Shown piece by piece: positions 32,973 to 43,545 of a DNA stretch of 64,000 nt. The notes under the pieces were generated by a model, which did no database searches, had not been told where the DNA came from, and was given only the letters and a program-made list of their open reading frames with translations. Source of the stretch: Prosopocoilus inquinatus (taxonomy: Eukaryota > Arthropoda > Insecta > Coleoptera > Lucanidae); assembly GCA_036172665.1 (NCBI GenBank), contig CM069877.1:10994501-11058500 (forward strand). The letters run 5' to 3'. Both the position numbers and the translations under genes were made by a program. Each line of letters opens with the position of its first letter. Position 1 is the first letter of the stretch.

Positions 32973-34399
32973 TTTCAATCCTCAAACTTTACGACCTGAA
33001 AGGCCGTTGGCAACACTGATTCAATAGTCAATGGTGAAATAGGGTGAAATCTAAAATTACTTTTTAATTTTTTCTAACTTCTAACGAAGTTTTGAGAATG
33101 AATGTATGGTGTTGTGTAATTTTGTTGCGTGTAATAATGACTTGCCAACTGCTGAATCATTAATTAACGATTGTTTAATAATGAAACCTGAAACAGGATA
33201 TTATTGGTCATCGGATCTTTGTCGTACGTTATTTGTTAGTAAAGGAGCGCCGGTGATATCTAAAATTAATTTAAAAAAAAGAACTTGTTTTTCTCGCGTT
33301 GCGTTTGTTTATTGATTTAGGTTTTTTGTTCGTGTTTTCACGATTTATTTTAGCAAATACACCGTGCGATCGAGTTATTTATGATTGGAGCAGGCTGCGA
33401 TATTTTACAAAAAGTTGGAAATAGAGGATTACAGTAGTTGGCAATTTTGGAAAATTTTAAGTGTCAGAATTGTAATATTTATATTTTTTTTTAATGATTG
33501 ATAATAAACGGATATGTCTTGTGGAACCCCGCTTAGTAAATAAAAGAGTTTGGTAAATCTACCAAGTTTATTAAAAGACAACTAAAGAAATAATATAACA
33601 AAAATAAAATTACCAAAATAACAACCAACGTGTAGAGACAAGCAAACAGAACTTTACAAAAAATAACAATGATAAAAAAGGAGAGAGAGAGAGACAAGGA
33701 TTGCACTATTCATTGCAGTGACTAGTTTTTAAGCGGCATGTTAGCTTACCAAACTGAATCGAAAGTTCTTCTCGGAATTCAAACATTAAGGAAACACAAT
33801 GATTTTATATAAGGCAAATGAAAAACGCGAACTGTTTAAACCACAAAAAAAATCACTTCGGGGGAAAAGCTTTTGCCTTCCCTTCACGAATTTCAAACTT
33901 ACAGAACATGGCTAAATTTAACAAAGAAAAAATTACATCCAAATTTCAATTTAAAATCGTCCGGTACGAGAAAGAGACGCAAGCTTCTTTCCGAAGCTGA
34001 AAAGGGCCACGGATTAACTGAGTTAATTCAAACGGTTTCGATTTTTTTTAATGAATTACCTCGCAATTTCTCCCCGCGTGTCTGTGACGAGCTTCTACCC
34101 TAGACGCTTTGAAAACTAGATGGCGTAGCGATGTCATTTTGCCTTGTTTTTATTATTAATCTTCCAACGGCCAGAACCGTCGTGAGATGCTGATTCGACA
34201 GAACGTTCCAGATTAAACAGAAAATGATTCATAAAATACCCTATAGCATTGAGTACGCGAAACATAAGAAATCATATTATTTTTTCCCGTGGAAAGGACC
34301 GTCGAAGCAAATCCCACAGTTCTTATCACCTGATCAGCATGATACAGGAATGAAATTAAATATTTTTACATTATACGTATTGAAGCTTTCGAATTCTTA
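32973..34399. other. No recognised gene; one small open frame
   Basis: A plus-strand frame (33106-33315, 69 codons, MVLCNFVACNN...) has a few paired Cys residues but no family I recognise; treat it as unproven. A (GA)n run lies near 33685-33700. The rest is AT-rich. Confidence 0.35.
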
Positions 34400-35240
34400 C
34401 AACCGCATTGGGACCTGCTTTCCCGCCGGATGTTCGCCTCGAATTCCGAATCCGGTCCTGGAAAGGTCCTACGGCCCTTAAAACACGATTTTCAAGGATT
34501 TTATTTTCGAAAAGTAAACGCTAATGATTATTTATTAAGTGAAGAGTAATGATCAATTTCCGGAAGCGGTAATCACTTTTGAGGAGCGAAACGACATGAT
34601 CATCTTTGGAAAGTAAAGTAAATGGTCGTAATCGTTTTCGGAAAGTAAAACGTAATGATCAAAGTCGTATCATGCGAATAAAAGAGAAAGCTAAGCGAGA
34701 AGTGCACCTGTACATTTCCTTGAATTTTTTTGCATGTTTTTGCATGTTTTTTCGAGATTGCTGGAGTCAGAGAGATTTCAATATCCATTGAAACCCATTC
34801 CAGAATAATTCTTCGGATGATTTTAGTTGGTGGTCGCGGAATGACGAAGCTCCGCGTGGCGGCGCCAGAGACGGGTTTGTCAGGGGGCTGCACTTTGCAG
34901 ACGAATCTTCCGGAATTCTTTTCAACCTTTAAACATCGTCCTAGCGTCGAAATAATTTTTCCAAGGGCACTGCGAAAAAGTACGAGGAATGCGATGCCGC
35001 CGGATGTTTCGCGATCCGGTGCTCGCCAGAGCGGACGCAGGCCCGTATTCCGAAAATTGGCCTGTTTTCGACATTAAAAAATTCTAGGGGCCACGTTTTT
35101 CATCCGATCGGGACGAAAATTGGAGAACAGGTACATGGCACGGGGAGCTGTCTTTCTGACAAAGGCCCGCCCCGAATCCGGTCCTGGAAAGAGCCGCCCA
35201 CGGCCCTTAGAATGCGATTTTCGAGGTTTCTTTTTCGAAA
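34400..35240 (+). repeat. Family A dispersed repeat, long forward copy
   Basis: The order starts with CCTGGAAAGGTCCTACGG, then the GATCAT tail (34520-34660), the TGCATGTTTTTTCGAGATTGC block, CTCCGCGTGGCGGCGCCAGA, the AAACATCGTCCTAGCGTC block, CGCCAGAGCGGACGCAGGC and a second CCTGGAAAGAGCC block. The copy therefore spans slightly more than one full period, which defines the repeat as circularly permuted, that is tandem in origin. Confidence 0.85.
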
Positions 35241-35554
35241 AGTAAACGAAAATTTAGGGCGTTGGCATTGTCAACGTCAGGAGCAAAAGAAAAAACGAGT
35301 CAGAAAGCTACGGCGTCGGATTCGACAAACTTAAGTCAACAGGCTTCCTCACGAACGTGGGGTAGTAGATAGGCCCCATACAAGTTGCTTTAAAAAGGGG
35401 AAAACAACAGCAAATTAATAAAACGCCACCAACAAAGCAAAAACGTGAACAGCAAATGGCGCTCGTACAAGAGATGGAAAAGGAGAAAGAAAACTCACCT
35501 CATGAAAAGTCCATGAGCACAGCGGCCCCAAAAACAAACGGGGGAAGACTTCCT
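35241..35554 (+). repeat. Repeat E, copy 1 (also at 63555-63760)
   Basis: Shared landmarks with the window end: GATAGGCCCC.TA.CAAGTTGCTTTA, GGGAAACAA-like, AAAACGCCA-like and CGAAAACGTGA-like, in the same order. It sits between a family A copy and the leader repeat. Confidence 0.6.
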
Positions 35555-36370
35555 TGCGATGCAAAAGCCCCCCTCCCCAAAAAAGAAAACGAGGGTCCAC
35601 TTAAACTTCCAATGCAACATAAAATTGACCAACACCGCAAGCGACGTGCGTAAATCAAGTGAAGTCAGCGCCTGACCATTCAAAGGCATGCGCAACCCTG
35701 TCTCAAACGGGACGTGCTCCGCGATCTGACGCTCAACGACCGAACTCGCAATAACAATTGGAGACACACTCCTTCAACACAAAAAGAAAACTGTAACACC
35801 CGTTTGTCGGGTGTCTGCACTTTGCAATTTTCCGGATATTTTTCGACCCTTAAACGTCGTCCTAGCGCTGAAATAAATTTTACAATGACGCTGCCAAAAA
35901 GTGCGGGGAGCGCGATGCGGTTGGCCGTTTCGCGGTCCGGTGCCCGCCAGGGCAGGAACAGACCCGTATTCTGAAAGGTGGCCCTTTTTCAACCTTTAAA
36001 AAATTCCAGAGGCCGCATTTTTCATCCAATCAACACGAAACGTGGAACGCAAGCGCATGGCACGAGGATCTCTTTGCCTGCCGCAGCTCCGCCCCGAATC
36101 CCGTCCAGGAAAGGGCCCACGGCCTTTAGAATGCGATTTTCGAGGTTTTTTTTTGTCGAAAAGTAAACGAAAATGATCATTTACGGAAAGTAAAGCGTAG
36201 TGATCAGTTTCGGGAGGTCAATCGTTTTCGGGAAGTAAAGGCTATGTTGAGTTTCTTGAAGGAAACGATTGGAATCATTTTTGGAAAGTGAGAAATCACG
36301 ATCACTCTCGGGAAATGAAAGACCATGGCAATTTTCGGAAGGTACACGGTCATGGTTATCGATCATGGGT
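35555..36370 (+). repeat. Leader repeat plus family A, copy 2
   Basis: Counterpart of 1-720, with the same leader and the same family A variant (CCGCCAGGGCAGGAACAG). The tail at 36160-36350 holds several GGAAAGTAAAGCG / GATCA motifs and leads into repeat B. Confidence 0.8.
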
Positions 36371-36374
36371 ATGT

Positions 36375-36720
36375 CAGCTACGCCTCAACACAAGAATCTA
36401 ACCTAAAATAACTACAATCTGAGTTGTGTAGCTTCAAATTACATTCTCTGTTGAACAATGAATGCCTTAGAAATACATTTTTTGTCCTTGGTCCTCGTCG
36501 TTAAAGACCTAGAGGGCAGATTTTTAAAGAAATCGTTGACGCTGGCCTTGATCCGATCGTCAACCAGGACGAGTACACAGATCACGCAAAGCTCAGGTCA
36601 ACACCGTTCGTTTCCCGAGGACGTCCGACGCGATCGATTTCTTCTTCGAACTTTCGCATAATTTCGGAAACAATTCGAATTAAACCTGTCACGTACGATA
36701 CCGTGACGTGTGAATTATCG
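36375..36720 (+). repeat. Repeat B, copy 2
   Basis: Matches 13411-13740 with the same upstream motif cluster. The copies differ substantially and share no open frame. Confidence 0.7.
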
Positions 36721-37439
36721 TAAAATCGCCGTTTTTCAAAGCGTATTTAACCAGCTCGTCACTTCCGCCTGCTAATCCCGGCGATCAGTTCGAAAGAAGA
36801 AGTGCATTTGAGATGTCAGAAATTCCTTATCGGGATCGTACGCGACGCGAATGCGAAAAAAATCGAAAATAAAATATCGAAACGTCAAATTACGTCAGCC
36901 GCGTGTCGGAAGACGTCGGTCGGGTTTTTTCCCTCCCTCCATCCGGAGAGCGCTCCCCATTATCTTGACAGTTCCATCGCATTGTCCAAAGCTCTCGCCG
37001 ACGCGACGCTGCAGCGCTAGCTCAAGCGACGCGCCGCGTCGCCGGAACAAACTCTCCTTTTATTAGCCGGTTATTGACGAAACGTCGCAACCGCCGCCGC
37101 TGCTATTATTCGGAGAGTACCTGAACGGTAATTCCGTCTATTATTATTTAGCTATTCTGTTTCTGTTGTGGTTTTGCGCGCTGCTGAGCGCCTCTCTTTC
37201 CCGAAATCGTGAATTATTCATTCGACAAAGGGGTAAGTGGTTACGGGATGATGGAATATGCAAATCACCGCAGTCGACGCTCAAAATGTGTAAATTTAAC
37301 AAAAAAAAGATAAAAATAAAAAAGAATATTCAAAGCACCATCTTATCTCTACACATTGCATTGCCGTTGTATTATTAACAACGTGTAATGGATTTCGAAG
37401 GTCAGAGTTTATAAGTCCGGTGAAACGTAGCACCACTGA
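36721..37439. other. No gene recognised
   Basis: CpG-rich start followed by AT-rich sequence. No supported coding region. Confidence 0.4.
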
Positions 37440-37700
37440 TGTGAGAAATCACAATCATTTTCGGGAAATAAGAGAAAACGATCTTATTCGGGCAATGAGA
37501 GATCACGATCAGTATTTCGGAAGTAAGAGATCACGATCATTATTTCGGAAGTAAGAGATCACGATCATTATTACGGAAGTAAGAGATCCCGATCATTTTC
37601 GGGAAGTGAGAGATCACGATCATTATTCTGGAAATGAGGGATCACGATCATTATTCTGGAAGTGAGGGATCACGATCATTAACATGGAAGTGAGAGTAAG
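37440..37700 (+). repeat. 28-bp satellite block 1
   Basis: Direct tandem copies of a 28-bp unit whose core is AAGTAAGAGATCACGATCAT. The spacing GATCACGATC 37501, 37529, 37557 is exactly 28 bp. About nine units. This is the pure form of the motif that ends family A copies. Confidence 0.9.
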
Positions 37701-38635
37701 TCCCATTAACGTCCGACTTGCCGAAAATAGACGCGTGTTTTGCATCAAACACGTAGAAAATTGAAATGCCGCCCTGCCTAACCACTCCAAATAACATAGT
37801 AAACAACGTATACCTCCTTTAAAATGGCTTCCATGAATGTTTCATCAGGATAGATCTTTTAGAGCCTCGCGCAAGCCATAAATTTTTTACTTTACGAGCC
37901 ATACATTTGAAGCAGTGTAACGTAACGTCATTTCGCGACGGCGGCGATGACTACATAGAATCGACGTTCGTTCACACGCTTCGCCGCCGCCAGCGCGACT
38001 TTTATGCCCCGTTAAAAAGCGTCATCTAATAAGGGATTTTAATTTCATCGCCGCCCGAGCATCCAATTTTAAAGTCGACTAGGAGACTACAAAGATGCCG
38101 AGTCTACAAAATAGCCAGCGCAAATTCGTTTTCTTCTACGGAACGGACACCGTCTCACTAAAGCGTTGTTGCAGGCGATCAAATCAGCTTGCACAATACC
38201 GTCTGATTTTCGATTCAATTTTTTTTATGTGGGGGGAGGGCGGGGCGGTTGTTTTCGTCTTCAAACTTGATGAGGTGTATTCATTCCCCCGTGCGGGCAA
38301 ATATTTCTTATTTTACGTGCCGTAAACTTTTTATATTACCGTGTCACCGGTTTTATTACCCTCTTCTGTCGCCCCCGACTCCATGTTTTTGATTTAGGGT
38401 GCGAGTTCCACGTCGCGCGCGTAAATTGTTAAACACGGGGGTGCTTAACGTGCCCCGAATTCAAATCCGGCGGAAGCCTGCCGCCCCCCCCCTACCCCGC
38501 GGAACAACCAACAGGCTTTGATGACGACGTGATTTGATTAGTTACGGGTTCTCGTTACCTAGGTACATTTTTGTGACGAAAATGTCAGATTAAGCTAATC
38601 GTTCCGTTAACTTGGCCGAGGCGCGACTGCCAAGT
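37701..38635. other. No gene recognised
   Basis: Mixed sequence with a C-run near 38480-38495. No supported coding region. Confidence 0.4.
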
Positions 38636-38830
38636 CGTTCGAGAAGTGAGAGATCACGATCATTATTTCGGAAGTTAGAGATCATGATCATTATTTCGGA
38701 AGTGAGAGATCATGATCATTATTTCGGAAGTAAGAGATCATGGTCATTATTTCGGAAGTGCGAAGTCACGATTATTTTCGGGAAGTAAGAGATCGTGATC
38801 GCTTTCGGGAAGTAAAAGATCGTAATGTGT
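38636..38830 (+). repeat. 28-bp satellite block 2
   Basis: Same unit as 37440-37700, about six to seven copies, with GATCATGATCATTATTTCGG variants. Confidence 0.9.
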
Positions 38831-40333
38831 GAGAGAGAGAGCGAACCGATTTCGACAAATCTGTAAATATAAGTAAACGATATTCGAGCAAACAGTGGGA
38901 AATCAAGTGGAAATCGATTTCCGGCTTCCCTCCGAAAGCAAGAACGCTACTACCAAGGAAAATCGAGGTTCAACGGACTGATAAGAGAATTGGGGGCAAA
39001 AGGGGATGAGAAATTTGATGAAATCTTTAAATAGTTTCCTTATCATTGTTTATTTAAATCTGCTTTTTTGGTCAGACTCTAAAGTTAATGGAAAAACTGG
39101 AAAACTACGAAAGCACTTCGTGTTTTGAACATTTTTACAAACCCCCGGGGCTAGCGTTTTATTATGTTCGTATTCCAAAGAAAATCTGGAGAAACAATCG
39201 AGGTTATTTTTGCACAATTTTATCGAGATTCCCGCAACCGCAGCCACTAAATTCCGTAAATAACTGTCGCGTTTGGCGATTCCATTGAAAACACATCAAG
39301 TCGGCGGAAAGAAGTTTATAGAGAAATCCCCCCCGTCTCATAGTTTAAATCGACTCTCGACCTCGGCCGAACAAGTTTCCGGTCGGAAAGTGCTTCCGGA
39401 AAAACATTTTTACTGCCGCGACTTCAAGTTTCAAGCGAGCTCACGAGCTCTCACACGAATCGGGCAGAACTAGCGCGGCTCGACTTTTTTTAAGATATTT
39501 GCTTCAACAAATGTCACTTACGATCGAATGACGCCAAAGGAGCTTGTCGATAAAAGTATAGAAACAAAAGAAAAAGAAAGTGAGGGTGTCGGTGTAATAT
39601 AATCGGCGAGTGCTGATTGATGCGATTACCCCAAATTGGGCGCCAAGTGCTGTCTAAGTAAGATTAAGTCTCCTCCCCCTCTTTCTCTCTCTTTCTAATG
39701 TTCGGTAAGCGGCTGGTATTGTTTCTTTGAGCCGACGAACATTTCGGGTAGAATACTCCCGACGTAAATCCTGCATGTCGTAAAAGGTGACTAATTACAG
39801 TAAACCTTGTCGGTCCCTTTTAGAACTCAACTAAAATATAGGAGTATAGGATTTTTCTGGCCTCTTATGCATCCGCAGCCTTCACACAACAAATTCTAAA
39901 ACAGTCCCATCTCTAATCAACGATTAAATGAGCGAATACGACCGTTCCGTTTCGTTTCCGAGGAAGACAGCGCGCTGCGCAGATCAAAGTCACAGATAAA
40001 ATGAATTCCCATCGCATTGCTTATTTCCGCGCGTCTTCGTCCTCGTCAAGCCCTAATTGACGACGGCGCCTCGACGCGGCTAACGAGTGCCCGTCGCTCT
40101 CCAGCCCTGAACATCGCGTCGTCGGAAAGCGAGACGCCATAATAGTCAATTTGAATAATTAATTTGATCGCCGGCTGCGAAATCCAATCGGCGAGGAGCT
40201 CTCTTCGTTTCTCGCCGATTCCTCGGTGATGCGGTGGACACTTCCGGTGCACAAGGATTCACCTTGTGCGAGGCGCCACCTGCGGATCTGCCGAGATTAA
40301 ACGGGGGGTGGGGGGAGTCGACGCGTGCCACGA
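38831..40333. other. No gene; one dispersed 37-bp motif
   Basis: Apart from the GAATACTCCCG motif at 39750-39796, nothing recognisable. Small frames at 39088-39473 have no domain. Confidence 0.4.
39750..39796 (-). repeat. SINE-like repeat fragment (GAATACTCCCG motif)
   Basis: Single motif GAATACTCCCGACGTAAATC followed by TGTCGTAAAAGGTGAC. The same motif occurs seven more times in this window (see 52050-52210). Confidence 0.7.
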
Positions 40334-41375
40334 AACTCATTAGTTTGCATCCGGCTTTGTTTTGCCGCCGGGGGATTACGTCGCTGGGATAATCTACGTT
40401 CTTCGTTTTCTTAAGCTTAGAAAGGTTTAGAAAGTTAAATATTAAATTATTCGTGTGCACAAAATGAATAAGGAAAAGAAAGTTGCAGGTTGAACGATAA
40501 AAATGACGTAGGGTAGGGTAGGACATCACGTAAAAACCCGCAGTAAGAGGTTTTGTTTAACCGCCGGAAAGTGCGGATACCTTCCGCGGAATAAAAGAAA
40601 GTTAAATTGTTCATACATACAAAATGAACAAACTAGGTAAAGAAAGTTTCAAGTTAAGCGATAAAAATAACTTTGAGCGACGTCATCGTAAGACATCACA
40701 TAAAAACCCGCGGTATGATGTCTTGTTTAACCGGCGGAAAGTGCGGATACATTTTCCGCGGAATAAAAGAAACTTAAATTGTTCGCACATACACAATAAA
40801 CAAACAAGGTAAAGAAAATATCAAGTTAAACGATAAAAATAACTGATAGCGACGTCATCGTAAGACATGACATAAAAACTCGCGGTAAGAGGTTTCGTTT
40901 AACCGGCAGAAATTGATGTGGTAAAGGTGACAAAGTTCGAAGAAAATGCAAACAAGGAATGAATTTTAAACTCATTAGTTTGCGTCCGGTTTCGTTTTGC
41001 CGGGGAACAGCGTCGCTGGGAAATCTGTGCTCTTCGTTTTCTTAAACCTATGGTTTAGAAAGTTAAATATTAAATCATTCGTGCATACGAAATGAACAAG
41101 GAAAAGAAAAAGTCAGGTTGAACGATAAAAATGACGTATGGTAGGACATCAGGTAAAAACCCGCTGTAAGATGTTTTGTTTGTCCGGCGGAAATAGAGGC
41201 ACGCGAAAGTGCGGATGTGCTTTCCGCGGATTAAAAGAAAGTTAAATTGTTTATACAAACATAAAAAATGAGAAGAGATGAGATCAAGTTACGACGTCGT
41301 CGTAAGACACACGTAAAAACCCGCGGTAAGATGTTTTGTTTAACCGGCAGAAATGGAGACGTTAAATTGCAGATT
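40334..41375 (+). repeat. ~170-186 bp repeat array D, left part
   Basis: Five diverged units, each with AAATTGTTCATACATACAAA, GAACAAGGTAAAGAAA, GACGTCATCGTAAGACATCA, AAAACCCGCGGTAAGATG and a hairpin-forming GGAAAGTGCGGATGCACTTTCC-like block. Starts near 40434, 40602, 40772, 41062 and 41241. A higher-order element (AAACTCATTAGTTTGC..CCGG) occurs twice (40337, 40970). It lies in the ITP locus, downstream of the coding exon. Confidence 0.85.
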
Positions 41376-41379
41376 AAGG

Positions 41380-42020
41380 TGCCTTTTAACTATTAAAAAA
41401 GTCACTGTCAAGCTCTGTCGTAAAAGTAATTTTGCTGCTGCCTACTAAGTAATCGAGGTCTTAACCTCGCGTCACTCTCTACAAGTGCTTTTACTGCTTA
41501 GGCAGTCAATCAGGTGTTTCACAAATTTCAAAACGAAGTTTAAAATTTGGCGTCGTAGTTACGTGAAAAGTGTTTTCACGGCCTAGGCGTTCAACGCGTA
41601 TTTCGCCTGTTGATAAAGTCTAAAATTTTGAGCCTTAATTTGCCTAAGCAATCAAGCAAGTCGCATTTTAACGACGAATAAAATCTCCTAGTATTTAAAG
41701 TCACTGTTACACTCCGTTGTAAAAATATTTTATTGCCTTGGCAATCAGGCTCTCAGTCAGGCTTCAACGTAAAAGCACTTTTACTGCCTAGGCAATTAAA
41801 TTGCCGAGTTTAAAATTTAGAGTCTCGTTTCTATCGCCTAGATAATCAAATTGTCAAGTGAAGCTCACTGTAGACTGCCTAGGCTATCAAAGTCTTAGCC
41901 AAGTTGTATTGTAAAAGGTATTTGTACTGCTCAGGCAATCTAAATGCTTTTTAAAAGTTGAAGCTTGAGAGACTTCCCAGTTCAAGCTTTATTGTAAAAG
42001 CTTTTATAAAGCTCAGGCAA
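41380..42020 (+). repeat. Degenerate CTGCCTAGGCAATC minisatellite
   Basis: About ten diverged copies of CTGCCTAGGCAATCAA, 50-90 bp apart, often preceded by TGTAAAAGCACTTTTA. Both the CCTAGG core and the AAAAG/CTTTT flank are self-complementary. It sits just downstream of the ITP exon in gene orientation, so probably within an intron. Confidence 0.65.
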
Positions 42021-42195
42021 AAAGGCAGTCATTAGACAGTAAAAAAATGTGACTTCATAGGAACTACAACATAACTGTCATTAATATCAGCGTTGCCAAA
42101 TCTGAAGTACTGTTATTTTTATTCGATCGTTGTCAAATGGAATTCGCCAGGCACTTTTTAAATGCAGAGAGTCAAACTTAATGCGGGACGCTCAC

Positions 42196-42449
42196 CTACA
42201 GAGGGTGTGGAGGTCGACCTCACGGAACAGATTGTAGCAGTCTTCGCAAATGCGCTCCAGCCTTGCGAATATGCTCTTATCGTAGACGCCTTTGCATTGG
42301 AGGTGGTGGAAGGACCTTTTGGTGAGGTGGTGCGTGTAGAGAGCCGGCGACCTCTGCACGGGACTGCTGACAACTACTTGGACTAATAAAGTGAGGGTCA
42401 TGCACACCCACACTACCTGAGTGCTTGTAAACGTTGATCGGTGATTCAT
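42196..42449 (-). CDS. ITP: Ion transport peptide (ITP), 5' coding exon
   Basis: Neuropeptide precursor of the CHH/ITP family, secreted by neurons and involved in ion and water transport. The exon encodes a 45-residue prepro part: a hydrophobic signal segment (VVWVCMTLTLLVQVVVSS), a short spacer and the dibasic site KR. The first 40 mature residues follow, SFHHLQCKGVYDKSIFARLE onward. Cys falls at mature positions 7, 23, 26 and 39, exactly as in the family. The exon ends TGTAG|GTGAGC, splitting codon 40, the conserved splice point used for alternative ITP and ITP-like tails. A TTTTCAG acceptor directly precedes the ATG (42447-42449), so an upstream non-coding or alternative first exon is likely. 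The 3' exons with the last two Cys were not found in the window and should lie at lower coordinates. Confidence 0.93.
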
Positions 42450-42838
42450 CTGAAAATTTCAGATTTTTCTGTTTCAATTTTTTTGAAAAAGTCGCCAGTG
42501 CATCACCGGCCTTAAATAATAAAGTCGACAAATTTTATTTTGTAACGTAAAATGTTCGTCGTAATTTGCAAGCGCCACACGTTAACATTTTCATTCATGA
42601 AATTTATTGTTTAATTCAGGAAACTGAGTGCAAGTGCGCCACCGGCCTTAAAAATAATATTATACAGGTACGTAAACGGAAAAGCATTAATGAAGAGATA
42701 GTGTGATCGCGCGCGAGTGTATGGTCGGTTTTAGCTTTTTAAAAATAAAAGCGTTTGAGTGCGTCGTCGGCTTTAGTTAGCGTCGCTGATTTTTTTTTTG
42801 CCTTAAATTACAATTTTTGTTGCGATTTTGAGTTCCCG
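42450..42838. other. Upstream of ITP exon, no further exon seen
   Basis: It contains two diverged copies of a GTGCGCCACCGGCCTTAAA-like phrase (about 42497 and 42635). Nothing coding. Confidence 0.4.
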
Positions 42839-42985
42839 AGTAAATTCTAGCCTGAACTGATGGGTCGCACCATGGGTCTATCTCAATCGGTTCTCGAGTT
42901 GCGTCATCAAAAACAAATGAAAAAACTCGTAAACCGCTTGCGCTAGACCCATGATGCGACCCATCAAGTCGGGCTAGAATTTACT
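42839..42985. mobile_element. MITE-like palindrome, 147 bp
   Basis: The ends are AGTAAATTCTAGCC on both sides in inverted orientation. Pairing continues through GATGGGTCGCA.CATGGGTCTA (about 43 bp arms, few mismatches) around a ~60-bp loop. It lies upstream of the ITP exon, between it and the right part of repeat array D. Confidence 0.85.
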
Positions 42986-42999
42986 TATTAATTTACTTA

Positions 43000-43545
43000 A
43001 ATTAAATTGTTCATACATACAAAATGAACAAACAAGGTAAAGAAAATATCAAGTTAAACGAACAAAATAACTTAAGGTGACGTCGTCGTAAGACATCACG
43101 TAAAAACTCGCGGTAAGATGTTTTATTTAACCGGCAGGAATAGAGGCGTTAAGGTGCGGATGCACTTTCCGCGGAATAAAAGAAAGTTGAATTGTTCGTA
43201 CATATAAAAGGAACAAACAAAGTAAAGAAAATATCAGGTTACGCGATAAAAATAACTTAGCGCCAAGTCATAGTAAGACATCACATAAAAACTCGCGGTA
43301 CTATGTTTTGTTTAAACGACGGAAATAGAGGCGCGCAAAAGTGCCGATGCGCTTTCGGCGGATTAAAAGAAAGTTAAATTGTTCACACAAACATAGAAGA
43401 TGAGAAAAACAAAGAAAATATCAAGTTAAACGATCAAAATGACTTTGGACGACATCATCGTAAGACATCACGTAAAAACCCACGGTATGATGTTTTGTTT
43501 AACCGGCGCAAATTGGGGTGAAGGTGTGAGTACACTTTCCGCATG
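43000..43545 (+). repeat. ~170-186 bp repeat array D, right part
   Basis: Three units starting near 43007, 43186 and 43372, with the same order of landmarks as 40334-41375 and the same orientation. The ITP exon lies between the two parts. Confidence 0.85.

Noticed and set aside
33106..33315. 69-codon ORF with Cys residues, considered as a THAP-like zinc-binding start
   Set aside because: Cys/His spacing does not fit a THAP domain and the length is too short to judge.
37440..38830. CRISPR-like array
   Set aside because: The repeats are contiguous 28-bp units without distinct spacers, in an arthropod genome; it is satellite DNA.
1..42190. Downstream ITP exons (last two Cys, FKGC-type motif)
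   Set aside because: I looked for a matching minus-strand exon and found none that I could support; the introns may be longer than the window.
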